Shown here: positions 7,658-15,107 of the stretch, piece after piece
Layout: every line of letters starts with the position of its first letter
How positions within the stretch are numbered: position 1 is the stretch's first letter
NCBI GenBank assembly: GCA_029260795.1
Contig: JAJDCO010000036.1
Coordinates: 1-40,916, forward strand
Origin: Planctomycetota bacterium
GTDB lineage: Bacteria; Planctomycetota; OFTM77
Reading direction: 5' to 3'
Length of the DNA: 40,916 bases
The notes under the pieces: model-generated
Told to the model about the DNA's origin: nothing
The model's input: the letters and a program-made list of their open reading frames with translations, nothing else
The model's database searches: none
Translations under genes and position numbers: made by a program

Positions 7658-8425
7658 ATGACCGAACGACTGTGTTCGCCTCCCACGCTCGTACTCCTCC
7701 TCGCACTCGTTGCCGCTCCTGTCTCCCATGCTCAGAACGAGGCTCCGGTCCCCGACCCGGTGATTGCGGACGCCGAAGGGCTCGAAAGCGTGCCAGAGGA
7801 GCTGTCGGCCGAGGGCGACGTCGATCCGGAAGAAGAGCGACAGCGACAGATCGACCAAAACTACCGCGAGACGATCGGGATCTATCGAGGCGTGCTCGAG
7901 AACGAAGGCGCTGAGCTCGCGAATCTCGATCTACGCATTGCAGCCAACGAGAAGATGCTGGCCGAGTATCGCACTCAGCGGCGAGAGGCCGAAGACGAGC
8001 GTCGTCAGCTCAACGTGGGGTTCGATCGACAAGTGCTCGAGCTCCGCGAGGCGGCTCAGCGTGGTGAGATCGCCGCTGAGCTGCTGGATCGTCTCCTTGA
8101 CGAGAAGCGGCAAGCCCGTCAGCTCCGCGACGAAGAGCTCCACTCGGACATCGTCTTCTACTCACAGGAGATCGATCGTCTCGGCGGGATTGCGCGAGAA
8201 CTCAAGAGTCGGCATCAGATTCTCTCGCTCACGCATCGTTACAGTTCGTCGGCAGCACCACAGGAGGAGAGGCCGTCGACACCGCCTTCCGTCATCGATC
8301 AGCTCCAGACGAAGTATCGCCGAGTCTCTGGCTTCGAGAGTCGTTCAGTAATGCACGACGCTCCTCGCATCGAGCCTTGGGCGACTCAGCTGCGGGGTGG
8401 ACCGGCGAACGAACCTCGGCGCTGA
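7658..8425 (+). CDS. Secreted coiled-coil protein preceding ExbB
   Basis: A 255-residue exported protein: signal peptide to about residue 25 (APVSHA-QNE), an acidic linker, a coiled coil from about 60 to 190, then a low-complexity tail. AAGGAG lies seven bases before the ATG. By position and size (immediately upstream of exbB/exbD/tonB-like genes, about 250 residues, secreted coiled coil) it resembles the DUF3450 proteins of TtpC/TonB2 clusters. I cannot confirm sequence homology by eye, so this is an analogy. It likely forms a periplasmic element of the ExbBD-driven complex. Confidence 0.83.
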   Translation: MTERLCSPPTLVLLLALVAAPVSHAQNEAPVPDPVIADAEGLESVPEELSAEGDVDPEEERQRQIDQNYRETIGIYRGVLENEGAELANLDLRIAANEKMLAEYRTQRREAEDERRQLNVGFDRQVLELREAAQRGEIAAELLDRLLDEKRQARQLRDEELHSDIVFYSQEIDRLGGIARELKSRHQILSLTHRYSSSAAPQEERPSTPPSVIDQLQTKYRRVSGFESRSVMHDAPRIEPWATQLRGGPANEPRR

Positions 8426-8442
8426 GAGGAAGGAGGATGCAC

Positions 8443-9009
8443 ATGCTCTTCGAGTTCCTGCAACAGGCAGGCTGGTGGATGCTCCCGATAGTCCTCTGTT
8501 CAATCGTCTCGCTGGCGATCGTGCTCGAGCGATCCACCTTTTGGCTCGGGGTTGGCGCGCGACGTGACCGACGACTCCGGAAGGAGCTGCGCGGAGGCCG
8601 GACTCCTCTCGATCGTTTGCAGCGTTCCAAAGATATCCTAGCCGGCGTCGTTCGGGAGTACCTTCGGCATTCGCGAAATCGCGCCGCCGCGGCCATCGTC
8701 GCTGAAGACGTCCTGGCACGGGGAGAGCGATACCTCAGGCTGCTCGCCGTGATCGCGAGTGTCAGCACGAGCTTTGGCCTGCTCGGAACGGTGGTGGGAG
8801 TCTCGATGAGCTTTCAGGCCTTGGCCGACGCTCGGGACATCGCCGCAGGGCTCTCCGTAGCGCTCTACACCACCGTGGGCGGATTGGTCGTCTTCTTGAT
8901 CGCCTTCCTGTCCGGCTCCTTCTTCCAGTCGCTCGCTCGCGGGCTCGCACGAGACATCGAGCTCACCCTGGATCGACTCGAGCCGCACTCCCGCCAGGCC
9001 GTCTCATGA
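8443..9009 (+). CDS. MotA/TolQ/ExbB-family proton channel subunit
   Basis: A 188-residue inner-membrane protein of the MotA/TolQ/ExbB family, which forms the ion channel that turns proton-motive force into mechanical work with ExbD/TolR. Three membrane segments are visible: residues about 9-28 (GWWMLPIVLCSIVSLAIVLE), about 94-118 (SVSTSFGLLGTVVGVSMSF, the family signature) and about 133-158 (ALYTTVGGLVVFLIAF). The cytoplasmic domain between the first and second is short, as in the small ExbB2 type. An AAGGAGG sequence overlaps ATG 8437 and sits six bases before ATG 8443, so 8443 is preferred. Its stop overlaps the exbD-like start (ATGA), indicating translational coupling. Confidence 0.92.
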   Translation: MLFEFLQQAGWWMLPIVLCSIVSLAIVLERSTFWLGVGARRDRRLRKELRGGRTPLDRLQRSKDILAGVVREYLRHSRNRAAAAIVAEDVLARGERYLRLLAVIASVSTSFGLLGTVVGVSMSFQALADARDIAAGLSVALYTTVGGLVVFLIAFLSGSFFQSLARGLARDIELTLDRLEPHSRQAVS

Positions 9010-9416
9010 GACACCGACGAGAAGAGACCCCAGGACTCTTTGACGGCGAGCTGCAGACCACCGCCATGATCGACGTGATCTTCATTCTTCTCATCTTCTT
9101 TGTTTCGGTCTCCCGGTTGAAAGAGTCCCGGCTCGACCTCCGACTTCCCGACGTGAGTGCTCGAGCGTCGGAGCCGGTCTCGCCAGAAGCAGTCTTGCTG
9201 CTCGAGATCGGAGCGGATGGTTCCGTCGTTCTCGATGGCTCGCTTCTCTCGTCCCCTCAGGCTCTCGCTCGAGCGCTGGCGGCGTATCGTGGTGATCCTC
9301 TCACGAGCACGGTTCAGCTTCGCGGAGATCGCGATGCCCGACACGGTGACATCGCCGCGGCACTCGCCACCCTTCAGCAGTCCGGATTCCACAACGTCCG
9401 TTTTGCCGTTCAATGA
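9006..9416 (+). CDS. ExbD/TolR-family protein
   Basis: A 136-residue single-pass inner-membrane protein of the ExbD/TolR family, partner of the channel subunit encoded just upstream. The membrane helix (residues about 19-37, TAMIDVIFILLIFFVSVSRL) contains Asp23, the proton-carrying residue essential in ExbD and TolR; the usual Pro three residues before it is Ala. A small periplasmic domain follows (LEIGADGSVVLDG, GDRDARHGDIAAALATLQQ), typical of the family. It overlaps the upstream gene by four bases and the next start lies at or just after its own stop, so the three genes are probably co-translated. Confidence 0.93.
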   Translation: MRHRREETPGLFDGELQTTAMIDVIFILLIFFVSVSRLKESRLDLRLPDVSARASEPVSPEAVLLLEIGADGSVVLDGSLLSSPQALARALAAYRGDPLTSTVQLRGDRDARHGDIAAALATLQQSGFHNVRFAVQ

Positions 9417-9424
9417 GGACTCCG

Positions 9425-10402
9425 ATGCGCCGATCGTTCTCATTCTTGTTCTTCCTGGTGATCTCGGTCCTCGCCCATTGGGTGGTCCTCTTTCGAACGC
9501 CCAATGCCTCCGCTCATGTGCGATCGGCGGCCTCTGGAGCTGTCTCGACTATCGAAGCGATACTGACCGACATCGCGCAACCAGAGCCAGCTGCACCGTT
9601 CGAATCGACGCCTGAGCCTCCACCTGAATCGACCGAGAAGGCAGGCTCGGCCGACTACCAAGTCGCAAGCGACGAGATCGATGAGTTGGCCGAGGTGACG
9701 GAGCCGACCCGCGATCGCGAGGTAGAGAGTGATGCGGAACGGCCACCGGCTCCGCCCGTCGATCCGGTGCCGGTGGACACTGCGGGTCCCCCGACCGAGG
9801 TGCGAGCCATGGCAGAGTGCACGATCGCTTCCCTCCGGGCTCACGACGATTTTTGGGACGGGTTGCCCGCCCGGGGGCGGGACGACCAAGGTGAGATGTT
9901 GCCCAACTTCCTGGTCGACCCTTTTCCCGATGCTCGAACCTGGGCTGTGATCGCACGCGATGTTCGCGGTCGTGTCGTTGCCTACGACCCAGCATCCATG
10001 GACGAGTACTTGCTCGTCGATCTGATGTCGGACCAACATCGCCGTCGCGTGATTCGAGGGCCGGCGGACTATCCGACCGTTGGCTACAGCACGGCCGGAT
10101 TCGATCTACGCTCGCTGCCCAAGATGACCCGCCTTGCCCAGGATCTCCGCCTGAGCGCCGATCGGTTGATCGTGATGATGCAGATGCCCCCCGACCTGGC
10201 TCGCCGCCTGGATCAAAAGGTCGCCCTGCTGGCGGAGAATGTCGGCTGGTCTTCCGAGGAGATCATGAGCTGTCGCGGCAGATGGCGACAGGCACCGTTC
10301 GGTCCATGGATCTTCGAGATCCAAGAAGTCGTCCGACGAGGCGGTGATCGTCGGATGGTTCGCGATCCGGAAGCGGACCGCATCTTTGGGAGAAGTGGCT
10401 GA
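9425..10402 (+). CDS. TonB-positioned periplasmic arm protein, unfamiliar C-terminal domain
   Basis: A 325-residue protein in the position tonB usually occupies after exbB/exbD. An N-terminal membrane anchor (residues about 3-22, FLFFLVISVLAHWVVLF) is followed by a Pro/Glu-rich extended linker (about 35-125) as in TonB. The globular C-terminal domain (about 130-325) does not show the TonB C-terminal YP signature; it contains two Cys (CTIASLR, SCRGRW) and motifs such as WAVIARD and WIFEIQEV that I do not recognise. It is therefore a TonB-like arm with a different tip. ATG 9425 has GAGGA five bases upstream; ATG 9413 overlaps the previous stop and is an alternative. It could contact the secreted TPR and coiled-coil proteins. 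Confidence 0.85.
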   Translation: MRRSFSFLFFLVISVLAHWVVLFRTPNASAHVRSAASGAVSTIEAILTDIAQPEPAAPFESTPEPPPESTEKAGSADYQVASDEIDELAEVTEPTRDREVESDAERPPAPPVDPVPVDTAGPPTEVRAMAECTIASLRAHDDFWDGLPARGRDDQGEMLPNFLVDPFPDARTWAVIARDVRGRVVAYDPASMDEYLLVDLMSDQHRRRVIRGPADYPTVGYSTAGFDLRSLPKMTRLAQDLRLSADRLIVMMQMPPDLARRLDQKVALLAENVGWSSEEIMSCRGRWRQAPFGPWIFEIQEVVRRGGDRRMVRDPEADRIFGRSG

Positions 10403-10530
10403 TGAACCGAGACTCCAGCCAGAAGCGAATGGAATTCCGCTCGCTCATCAGTCGTCGTCGTGAAAGGCACTGTGCTGTTCGCAGAGCCGTTTCGGCAGGA
10501 GTGGAGGATTCTTCGAGAAAGGAGGATCGC

Positions 10531-11469
10531 ATGTGCAAGTCACTGTCGGTCCGAGCCTACGCCGCAGTCGCCCTGTTGGTGACCCTCGTGTGCAGTCGAG
10601 CGAAGGCGCAGGATCTGGCGCTCGACTCGCTGCGCGAACAGCGCATCCAATCCTGCGTCACTCGAATCTGCCAAGACGCCTGGGAGCGATTCCGCCAAGG
10701 GCAGTATCGCCGCGCTCAGACGGGCTTTCGCAAGGCGGGACTCTATCGCCCCCGTGATTGGTCTCTGAAGCTCGACCTCGCCCATGCCCTGCTCGGCGAG
10801 GGAGACTACGACTATGCGGCCTACGCGATTCGGCGAGCGCTCGATCTGCATCCGGAGCCCCTCGGTCTCCACTACGACCTACGCGACGTGTTCCGCACCG
10901 ACGATCGATTTGAAGAGACACGCGAGCAACTCGGGCGCTTCGTCGAAGAGCATCCGTTGAATCGCGACGGGCTGTTCTGTTGGGGCTACTTTCTTCTCTT
11001 CACGGACCAAGAAGAAGAGGCCCGGGGAGCCTTCGAGCAAGTGCTCGCACTCGACCCACAGGATCGTTACGCCCGCTTGTTTGGTGAGCGCGTGGCCGTG
11101 CGCGACTTTCACAGCTCACGCGTCGCTCCGGAGGCGTCGCGTGCATGGGGGCCGACCGGTCCCATTCTCAGCGATCGTATATCTCCGGACTCGAGAGCGA
11201 GCGCGCGGCCGGGGCCAGCCGAACACTATCGCCGTGCGTTGACCCAAGGAAGCCGCACGGAGAGCAGTGACGCGAGTGTCTCCGATACCGAGGCTCTCGA
11301 CCACGCCATGAATGCGGATGGTCCAGACGGGCCAGGAGATGGACTCGACGATTTGGAAGCGCGGCGGCCGCTGGCGACCGAGCCGCTTCCAGCACAGGGG
11401 CAGCGCGCCGGTGTGCTGCCGCCTCGAGAGGCGGCCCTGCCGGGTCGACCCCGTTTGACGGACCGTTGA
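10531..11469 (+). CDS. Secreted TPR protein with disordered tail
   Basis: A 312-residue exported protein. The signal peptide (residues 1-23, AAVALLVTLVCSRAKA) is followed by TPR-like helical repeats from about 40 to 190 (for example AWERFRQGQYRRAQTGFRKA and EEARGAFEQVLALDPQDRYA) and a disordered, Pro/Arg/Gly-rich tail. GGAGG five bases before ATG 10531 and the intact signal peptide decide the start. The frame is open back to ATG 10402, which overlaps the previous stop, and that longer form would lack a signal peptide. A TPR gene after tonB is also typical of TonB2-type clusters. Confidence 0.85.
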   Translation: MCKSLSVRAYAAVALLVTLVCSRAKAQDLALDSLREQRIQSCVTRICQDAWERFRQGQYRRAQTGFRKAGLYRPRDWSLKLDLAHALLGEGDYDYAAYAIRRALDLHPEPLGLHYDLRDVFRTDDRFEETREQLGRFVEEHPLNRDGLFCWGYFLLFTDQEEEARGAFEQVLALDPQDRYARLFGERVAVRDFHSSRVAPEASRAWGPTGPILSDRISPDSRASARPGPAEHYRRALTQGSRTESSDASVSDTEALDHAMNADGPDGPGDGLDDLEARRPLATEPLPAQGQRAGVLPPREAALPGRPRLTDR

Positions 11470-11490
11470 CCGAGCGGAGGAATGACGACG

Positions 11491-12078
11491 ATGTGGCTGG
11501 TCAGAAACAACCTACGCGGCACGCTCACCTTTCGCGGCTTGGAGGTCTCGATCCCGGCGGGGAGCGAGTTCGATCTCGATGGAGTGGGGCGAGGAGTTGC
11601 CGAAGATTCCTCACAAGTGCAGGTCGCTTTCGAGGAAGGGTATCTCTCCAACATCCTGAAAGAGGCGACGTCCATTCCCGGGGACTTGGATACGCCCGCC
11701 TCGAGCACCGACCTCGCGGTTTTCAAGCAGTCGATTCTGAACGAGATTCGAACGGCACTTCCTCAAAACCAGGCGCCTGGCGGTCTGACGGCCGAGCAGA
11801 TGCGGGGCGAGCTGGCAGACCTGAAGTCCGCCTTGGTCGGAGACATGCAGAGCCTGCTCGGCAACCTCAAGGTCGCCAAGCTTCGCCTGAAGGAAGAGCG
11901 GGAGCGCGTGCTCATCGACCCGAGTCTTTCCGAGGTGGAGACACGCGCCCGACTGGCCTTTCTGGACGAGCAGGGCAGTCGTCTCGAGAAGAACTTCGAA
12001 CGCCTGGGAAAGGCGCAGAGCTCCTCGGCTCCTCCCGGCGACTTGCTGGGCAAGGTCGACCTGCTCTCGAACATCTGA
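11491..12078 (+). CDS. Small coiled-coil protein upstream of the actin-like gene
   Basis: A 195-residue protein with no signal peptide and no membrane segment, hence cytoplasmic. Residues 1-55 look beta-rich (MWLVRNNLRGTLTFRGLEVS, then IPAGSEFDLD and an AFEEGYL motif). Residues about 75-185 form a charged helical coiled coil. It lies 33 bases before the actin-like ATPase gene and is the only other evident cytoplasmic protein among the structural genes, so an adaptor or regulator of the filament is a reasonable inference. The start is uncertain by three codons: GGAGG is one base from ATG 11482 and ten from ATG 11491. I do not recognise a named family. Confidence 0.82.
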   Translation: MWLVRNNLRGTLTFRGLEVSIPAGSEFDLDGVGRGVAEDSSQVQVAFEEGYLSNILKEATSIPGDLDTPASSTDLAVFKQSILNEIRTALPQNQAPGGLTAEQMRGELADLKSALVGDMQSLLGNLKVAKLRLKEERERVLIDPSLSEVETRARLAFLDEQGSRLEKNFERLGKAQSSSAPPGDLLGKVDLLSNI

Positions 12079-12111
12079 CAGCGCCGCGCCCGACGCGGTG
12101 GAAGGGAATCG

Positions 12112-13260
12112 ATGATGGCCAAAGCGATCGACATCGGGACCAGCTTTCTGGTCGGCGCCGAGATGAAGGACGGACGGGAGGTCTTCACCAGCGAGCGGGA
12201 TGCGTTCTTTGCGATGCCCAAGGAAGATTTCGCCGAGGAGATGCTGGGACGAGCCGGCGGCAACTATCTCACTCGCGGTGATTCGATTTTCGTGATCGGC
12301 GAGGACGCCTTGAAGTTCAGCATGCTGACCGGAAACCAGAAGGACTATCGCCGTCCGATGGCCAAGGGCATCCTCAACCCTGGGGAGGAAGAGGCGATCA
12401 GCATGCTCGAGAAGCTGATCGAAGGAGTCGTCCAGAGAGCCTCCAACCCGGCCGAGGTCATCGCGGCAACGGTGCCCGCCGGTCCCATCGACAGTGACTT
12501 GGACGTCACGTTTCATCGGATCGTCGTCGAGCGCTGCCTGCGCCGGTTGGGCTACGAACCTCGCATCATCAACGAGGCCATGGGCATCGTCTACTACGAC
12601 AACCCCACGACCGAAGACGACGAGGGCCAGGCCATCCCGTTCACGGGGATCGCCATCTCGTTCGGTGCGGGAATGACGAACCTCGTCGTTTCTTGGCGAG
12701 CGAAGAAGCTCTTCGAGATCTCGGTGGCTCGCGGCGGCGATTGGATCGATAGCCAGGTCGCCCAAGTGCGCGGCTTGCCGACGAGCAAGGTCACGCACAT
12801 CAAGGAGAACCGGCTCGACCTCTCGGCCATTCCTGCGGGAGACCCGATCCAGCTCGCACTCGACATCTACTACGAGGAGCTGATGCGGTACACGCTGGCG
12901 AGCTTCGCGGAGTACTTCCAGCAATCCAACTCCGACATCGATCGACCATTGGACGTCGTGATTGCAGGCGGAACCGCCAGCGTTCCCGGGTTCATCGAGA
13001 AGTTTCGTGCGGTACTGAGCACGATCGAGTTGCCGATTCAGGTCCGCAATGTCCGTCTGTCCAAAGATCCGCTCAAGGCTCCCGCAGGAGGAGCGCTCGT
13101 CGCCGCCCTTTCGATGGAACGTCGCCAGCAAGAACCAGAGGGCGCCTCGGCCGCTCCGTCGAAGCCACTGCTGTCGACCAACACATCGCCGACCCTTCCT
13201 GCGAGGCCCAGTGCCCAAAACGGTCGAGCCCTCGAGGCGCCTTCGACCGTCGAATCGTGA
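12112..13260 (+). CDS. Actin-like ATPase (MreB/ParM/MamK superfamily)
   Basis: A 382-residue cytoplasmic protein with the actin-fold nucleotide pocket: phosphate-1 loop AIDIGTS (residues 5-11), connect-1 segment IINEAMGI (152-159, Glu155 at the catalytic-Glu position), phosphate-2 loop SFGAGMTN (183-190) and adenosine motif IAGGTASVPGF (284-294). A disordered Pro/Ser-rich tail follows residue 340. It is distinct from canonical MreB: phosphate-2 has Ser183 in place of the usual Asp. No parR-like or mreCD gene is adjacent; instead it sits among ExbBD-type motor and envelope genes. ATG 12112 and 12115 are both usable. A filament or ATP-dependent switch for the envelope complex is the likely role, by inference. 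Confidence 0.88.
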   Translation: MMAKAIDIGTSFLVGAEMKDGREVFTSERDAFFAMPKEDFAEEMLGRAGGNYLTRGDSIFVIGEDALKFSMLTGNQKDYRRPMAKGILNPGEEEAISMLEKLIEGVVQRASNPAEVIAATVPAGPIDSDLDVTFHRIVVERCLRRLGYEPRIINEAMGIVYYDNPTTEDDEGQAIPFTGIAISFGAGMTNLVVSWRAKKLFEISVARGGDWIDSQVAQVRGLPTSKVTHIKENRLDLSAIPAGDPIQLALDIYYEELMRYTLASFAEYFQQSNSDIDRPLDVVIAGGTASVPGFIEKFRAVLSTIELPIQVRNVRLSKDPLKAPAGGALVAALSMERRQQEPEGASAAPSKPLLSTNTSPTLPARPSAQNGRALEAPSTVES

Positions 13261-13310
13261 GCCACAGTTCGGGACGTGAGCTCTCCGCGCGAACGTCCCC
13301 AGGACCGGAG

Positions 13311-15107
13311 ATGACGATGACCGCGTCGCCCACCCCCCCGCCTTCGCTGACCGATCGTCTCCGCGAGCAGCCCTTCGAAATCATCCTCGAAGAAGACATC
13401 CTGCCGCGAGGGACCTTCGACCTCCGGGCCATGAGGCCCGTCCCCACCGATGCCCCCATGCGCGACCGAGGCTCGAGTGCTCTCGTGCGTCAGAGCTGGC
13501 ACCAGGGTGTCGGCTCGCTGCTCCGTTTCCTCGCCGGAGCAGCTGCCATCGTTGGTTTGCTCCTTCTTGCCGTTCACGTCTATTCGCAACGAGCGCATCA
13601 AGTCGCAAGCCCGGCTCATCGAGCCGGGCCCGAGCAGGCTGGCGCCGCGTTCGAGCCGATCCTGATTCTCGAAGCCGAATCGACTCCGACAGAGCCGATC
13701 GCCCTGCGTTCCTTGCCGAGCTCACTGGAGGACGGTGAGCCGACGGCACATGCTCTGGGGAATCTGGAGTCCGATGTCGAGGCTGCTTCCGTCGAATCGC
13801 CCCACCCCGATGCCGCTTCCGCTGCCAGTCAGTTCGAGCTGGCCTTGTCGGCGGTCGAGGTGCTGCCAGTCTCGAGCGATCCCAAGACATCCGAAGTGCC
13901 AGCGGTCTCTCGGGCCGTTCGTTTCGCGAGAGCGTTGGCCCAGGAGCGGTCCGGAGATGTCGAGCATGCGAGGGCCGAGTATGCCCGCTTGCTTGCCGAA
14001 GACTTCGATCAGGTCGGCCCACACTATCGCCTCGGCCTGCTCGATCAACGTGATGGAGCTCTCGAGTCGGCCGCCGTCCACTATCGCGCAGCCCTTGAAG
14101 CGGACCCTGTGCACGCACCGAGTTGGAACAACCTCTCGGTCGTGGAATGGCGGCGAGGGCGTCTGGCGGAGGCGCGAACGGCGGTGGCGCGGGCGCTTGA
14201 GATCGAGCCCGAGCTCGGAGATGCTTGGTGCAACCGCGGTTGGATGGCGCTCGAGATGGGTGCGCGGTCGGCCGCTCGCCGCGATCTCGAGCACAGTCTG
14301 TCGCTGGATCCCGACTTGCCGGAGGCACGCTTCAACTTGGCTCTCCTCGAGATTCAGGAGGGAAGAGCTGCGCAAGCGGAGAGTCAAGCGGCAGCACTGA
14401 CGGCTTTGGCTCGACCCGAGTGGGAGTCCTCCGTGCGGGAACTTCGGGGACGCATCGCGGAGCACCGATCGAAGCTCGACCAGGCACGCGTCCATTATGA
14501 GGCCGCCTTGGAGCTCGATCCTGGAAGCACTCGCATGCTCGCCGCACTGATCGATCTTCACCTCGCACGGGGCGACGTCGAGTCTGCGTGGCCCCGTTCT
14601 CGAGAGCTTCTGAGCTCGGCTCCCGACGATCCGAGAAGCCATCGTCGACAGGCGCGCGTGCTGATGGCCCTCGAGGACTGGGAGAAAGCGCGGGCCAGCT
14701 GGGAGCGGACGATCGAGCTCGAGCCCGGATCTGCCGACGATCTCTACCACCTCGCCTGGTCGAGCGAGCGAGCCGGTGTGATGCCCGAAGCCCTCCGCCG
14801 GTACGAAGAGGTCTTGGAGGTCGACGAGTCACATGTCCCGACCCTCATCAACCTGTCGAGGTTCTATCTTCAAGCAGAGCGCCCGGACGCGGCCTTGGTG
14901 TATCTGAGCCGGGCGGAGTCGGCTGATCCCGAAAGCCTCTTGGTACTGATCAACAAGGGGATCGCATTCCGTGATCTCGGCCGGCGGTCCGAAGCGCGCG
15001 CCGTTCTGGCGGCTGCTGTCGATCGACAACGAACGACCGGACGAGCCGATCCGGGCCTCGAACGACTGGTCGCTACCCTCACGGATGTCCGGGACTCCGA
15101 TCAGTGA
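13311..15107 (+). CDS. Inner-membrane-anchored TPR protein
   Basis: A 598-residue protein with a cytoplasmic N-terminal segment of about 70 residues, one membrane helix (about 71-91, LRFLAGAAAIVGLLLLAVHV), a Pro/Ser/Glu-rich spacer and at least eight TPR repeats in the periplasm from about 195 to 590 (for example LESAAVHYRAALEADPVHAP and ALRRYEEVLEVDESHVPTLI). It could connect the cytoplasmic actin-like protein to periplasmic components. The start at 13311 or 13317 is supported by AGGA/GGAG. GTG 13257 overlaps the previous stop but has no ribosome-binding site. Its stop overlaps the histidine kinase start by four bases. Confidence 0.88.
   Translation: MTMTASPTPPPSLTDRLREQPFEIILEEDILPRGTFDLRAMRPVPTDAPMRDRGSSALVRQSWHQGVGSLLRFLAGAAAIVGLLLLAVHVYSQRAHQVASPAHRAGPEQAGAAFEPILILEAESTPTEPIALRSLPSSLEDGEPTAHALGNLESDVEAASVESPHPDAASAASQFELALSAVEVLPVSSDPKTSEVPAVSRAVRFARALAQERSGDVEHARAEYARLLAEDFDQVGPHYRLGLLDQRDGALESAAVHYRAALEADPVHAPSWNNLSVVEWRRGRLAEARTAVARALEIEPELGDAWCNRGWMALEMGARSAARRDLEHSLSLDPDLPEARFNLALLEIQEGRAAQAESQAAALTALARPEWESSVRELRGRIAEHRSKLDQARVHYEAALELDPGSTRMLAALIDLHLARGDVESAWPRSRELLSSAPDDPRSHRRQARVLMALEDWEKARASWERTIELEPGSADDLYHLAWSSERAGVMPEALRRYEEVLEVDESHVPTLINLSRFYLQAERPDAALVYLSRAESADPESLLVLINKGIAFRDLGRRSEARAVLAAAVDRQRTTGRADPGLERLVATLTDVRDSDQ

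Noticed and set aside
10431..10444. GG-N10-GC spacing before the secreted TPR gene, as a third sigma-54 site
   Set aside because: The -12 half reads CTCGC rather than TTGC, and this spacing alone is common by chance in GC-rich DNA.
13257..13310. GTG start overlapping the actin-like gene stop for the membrane TPR protein
   Set aside because: No ribosome-binding site there; AGGA/GGAG precedes the ATGs at 13311 and 13317.
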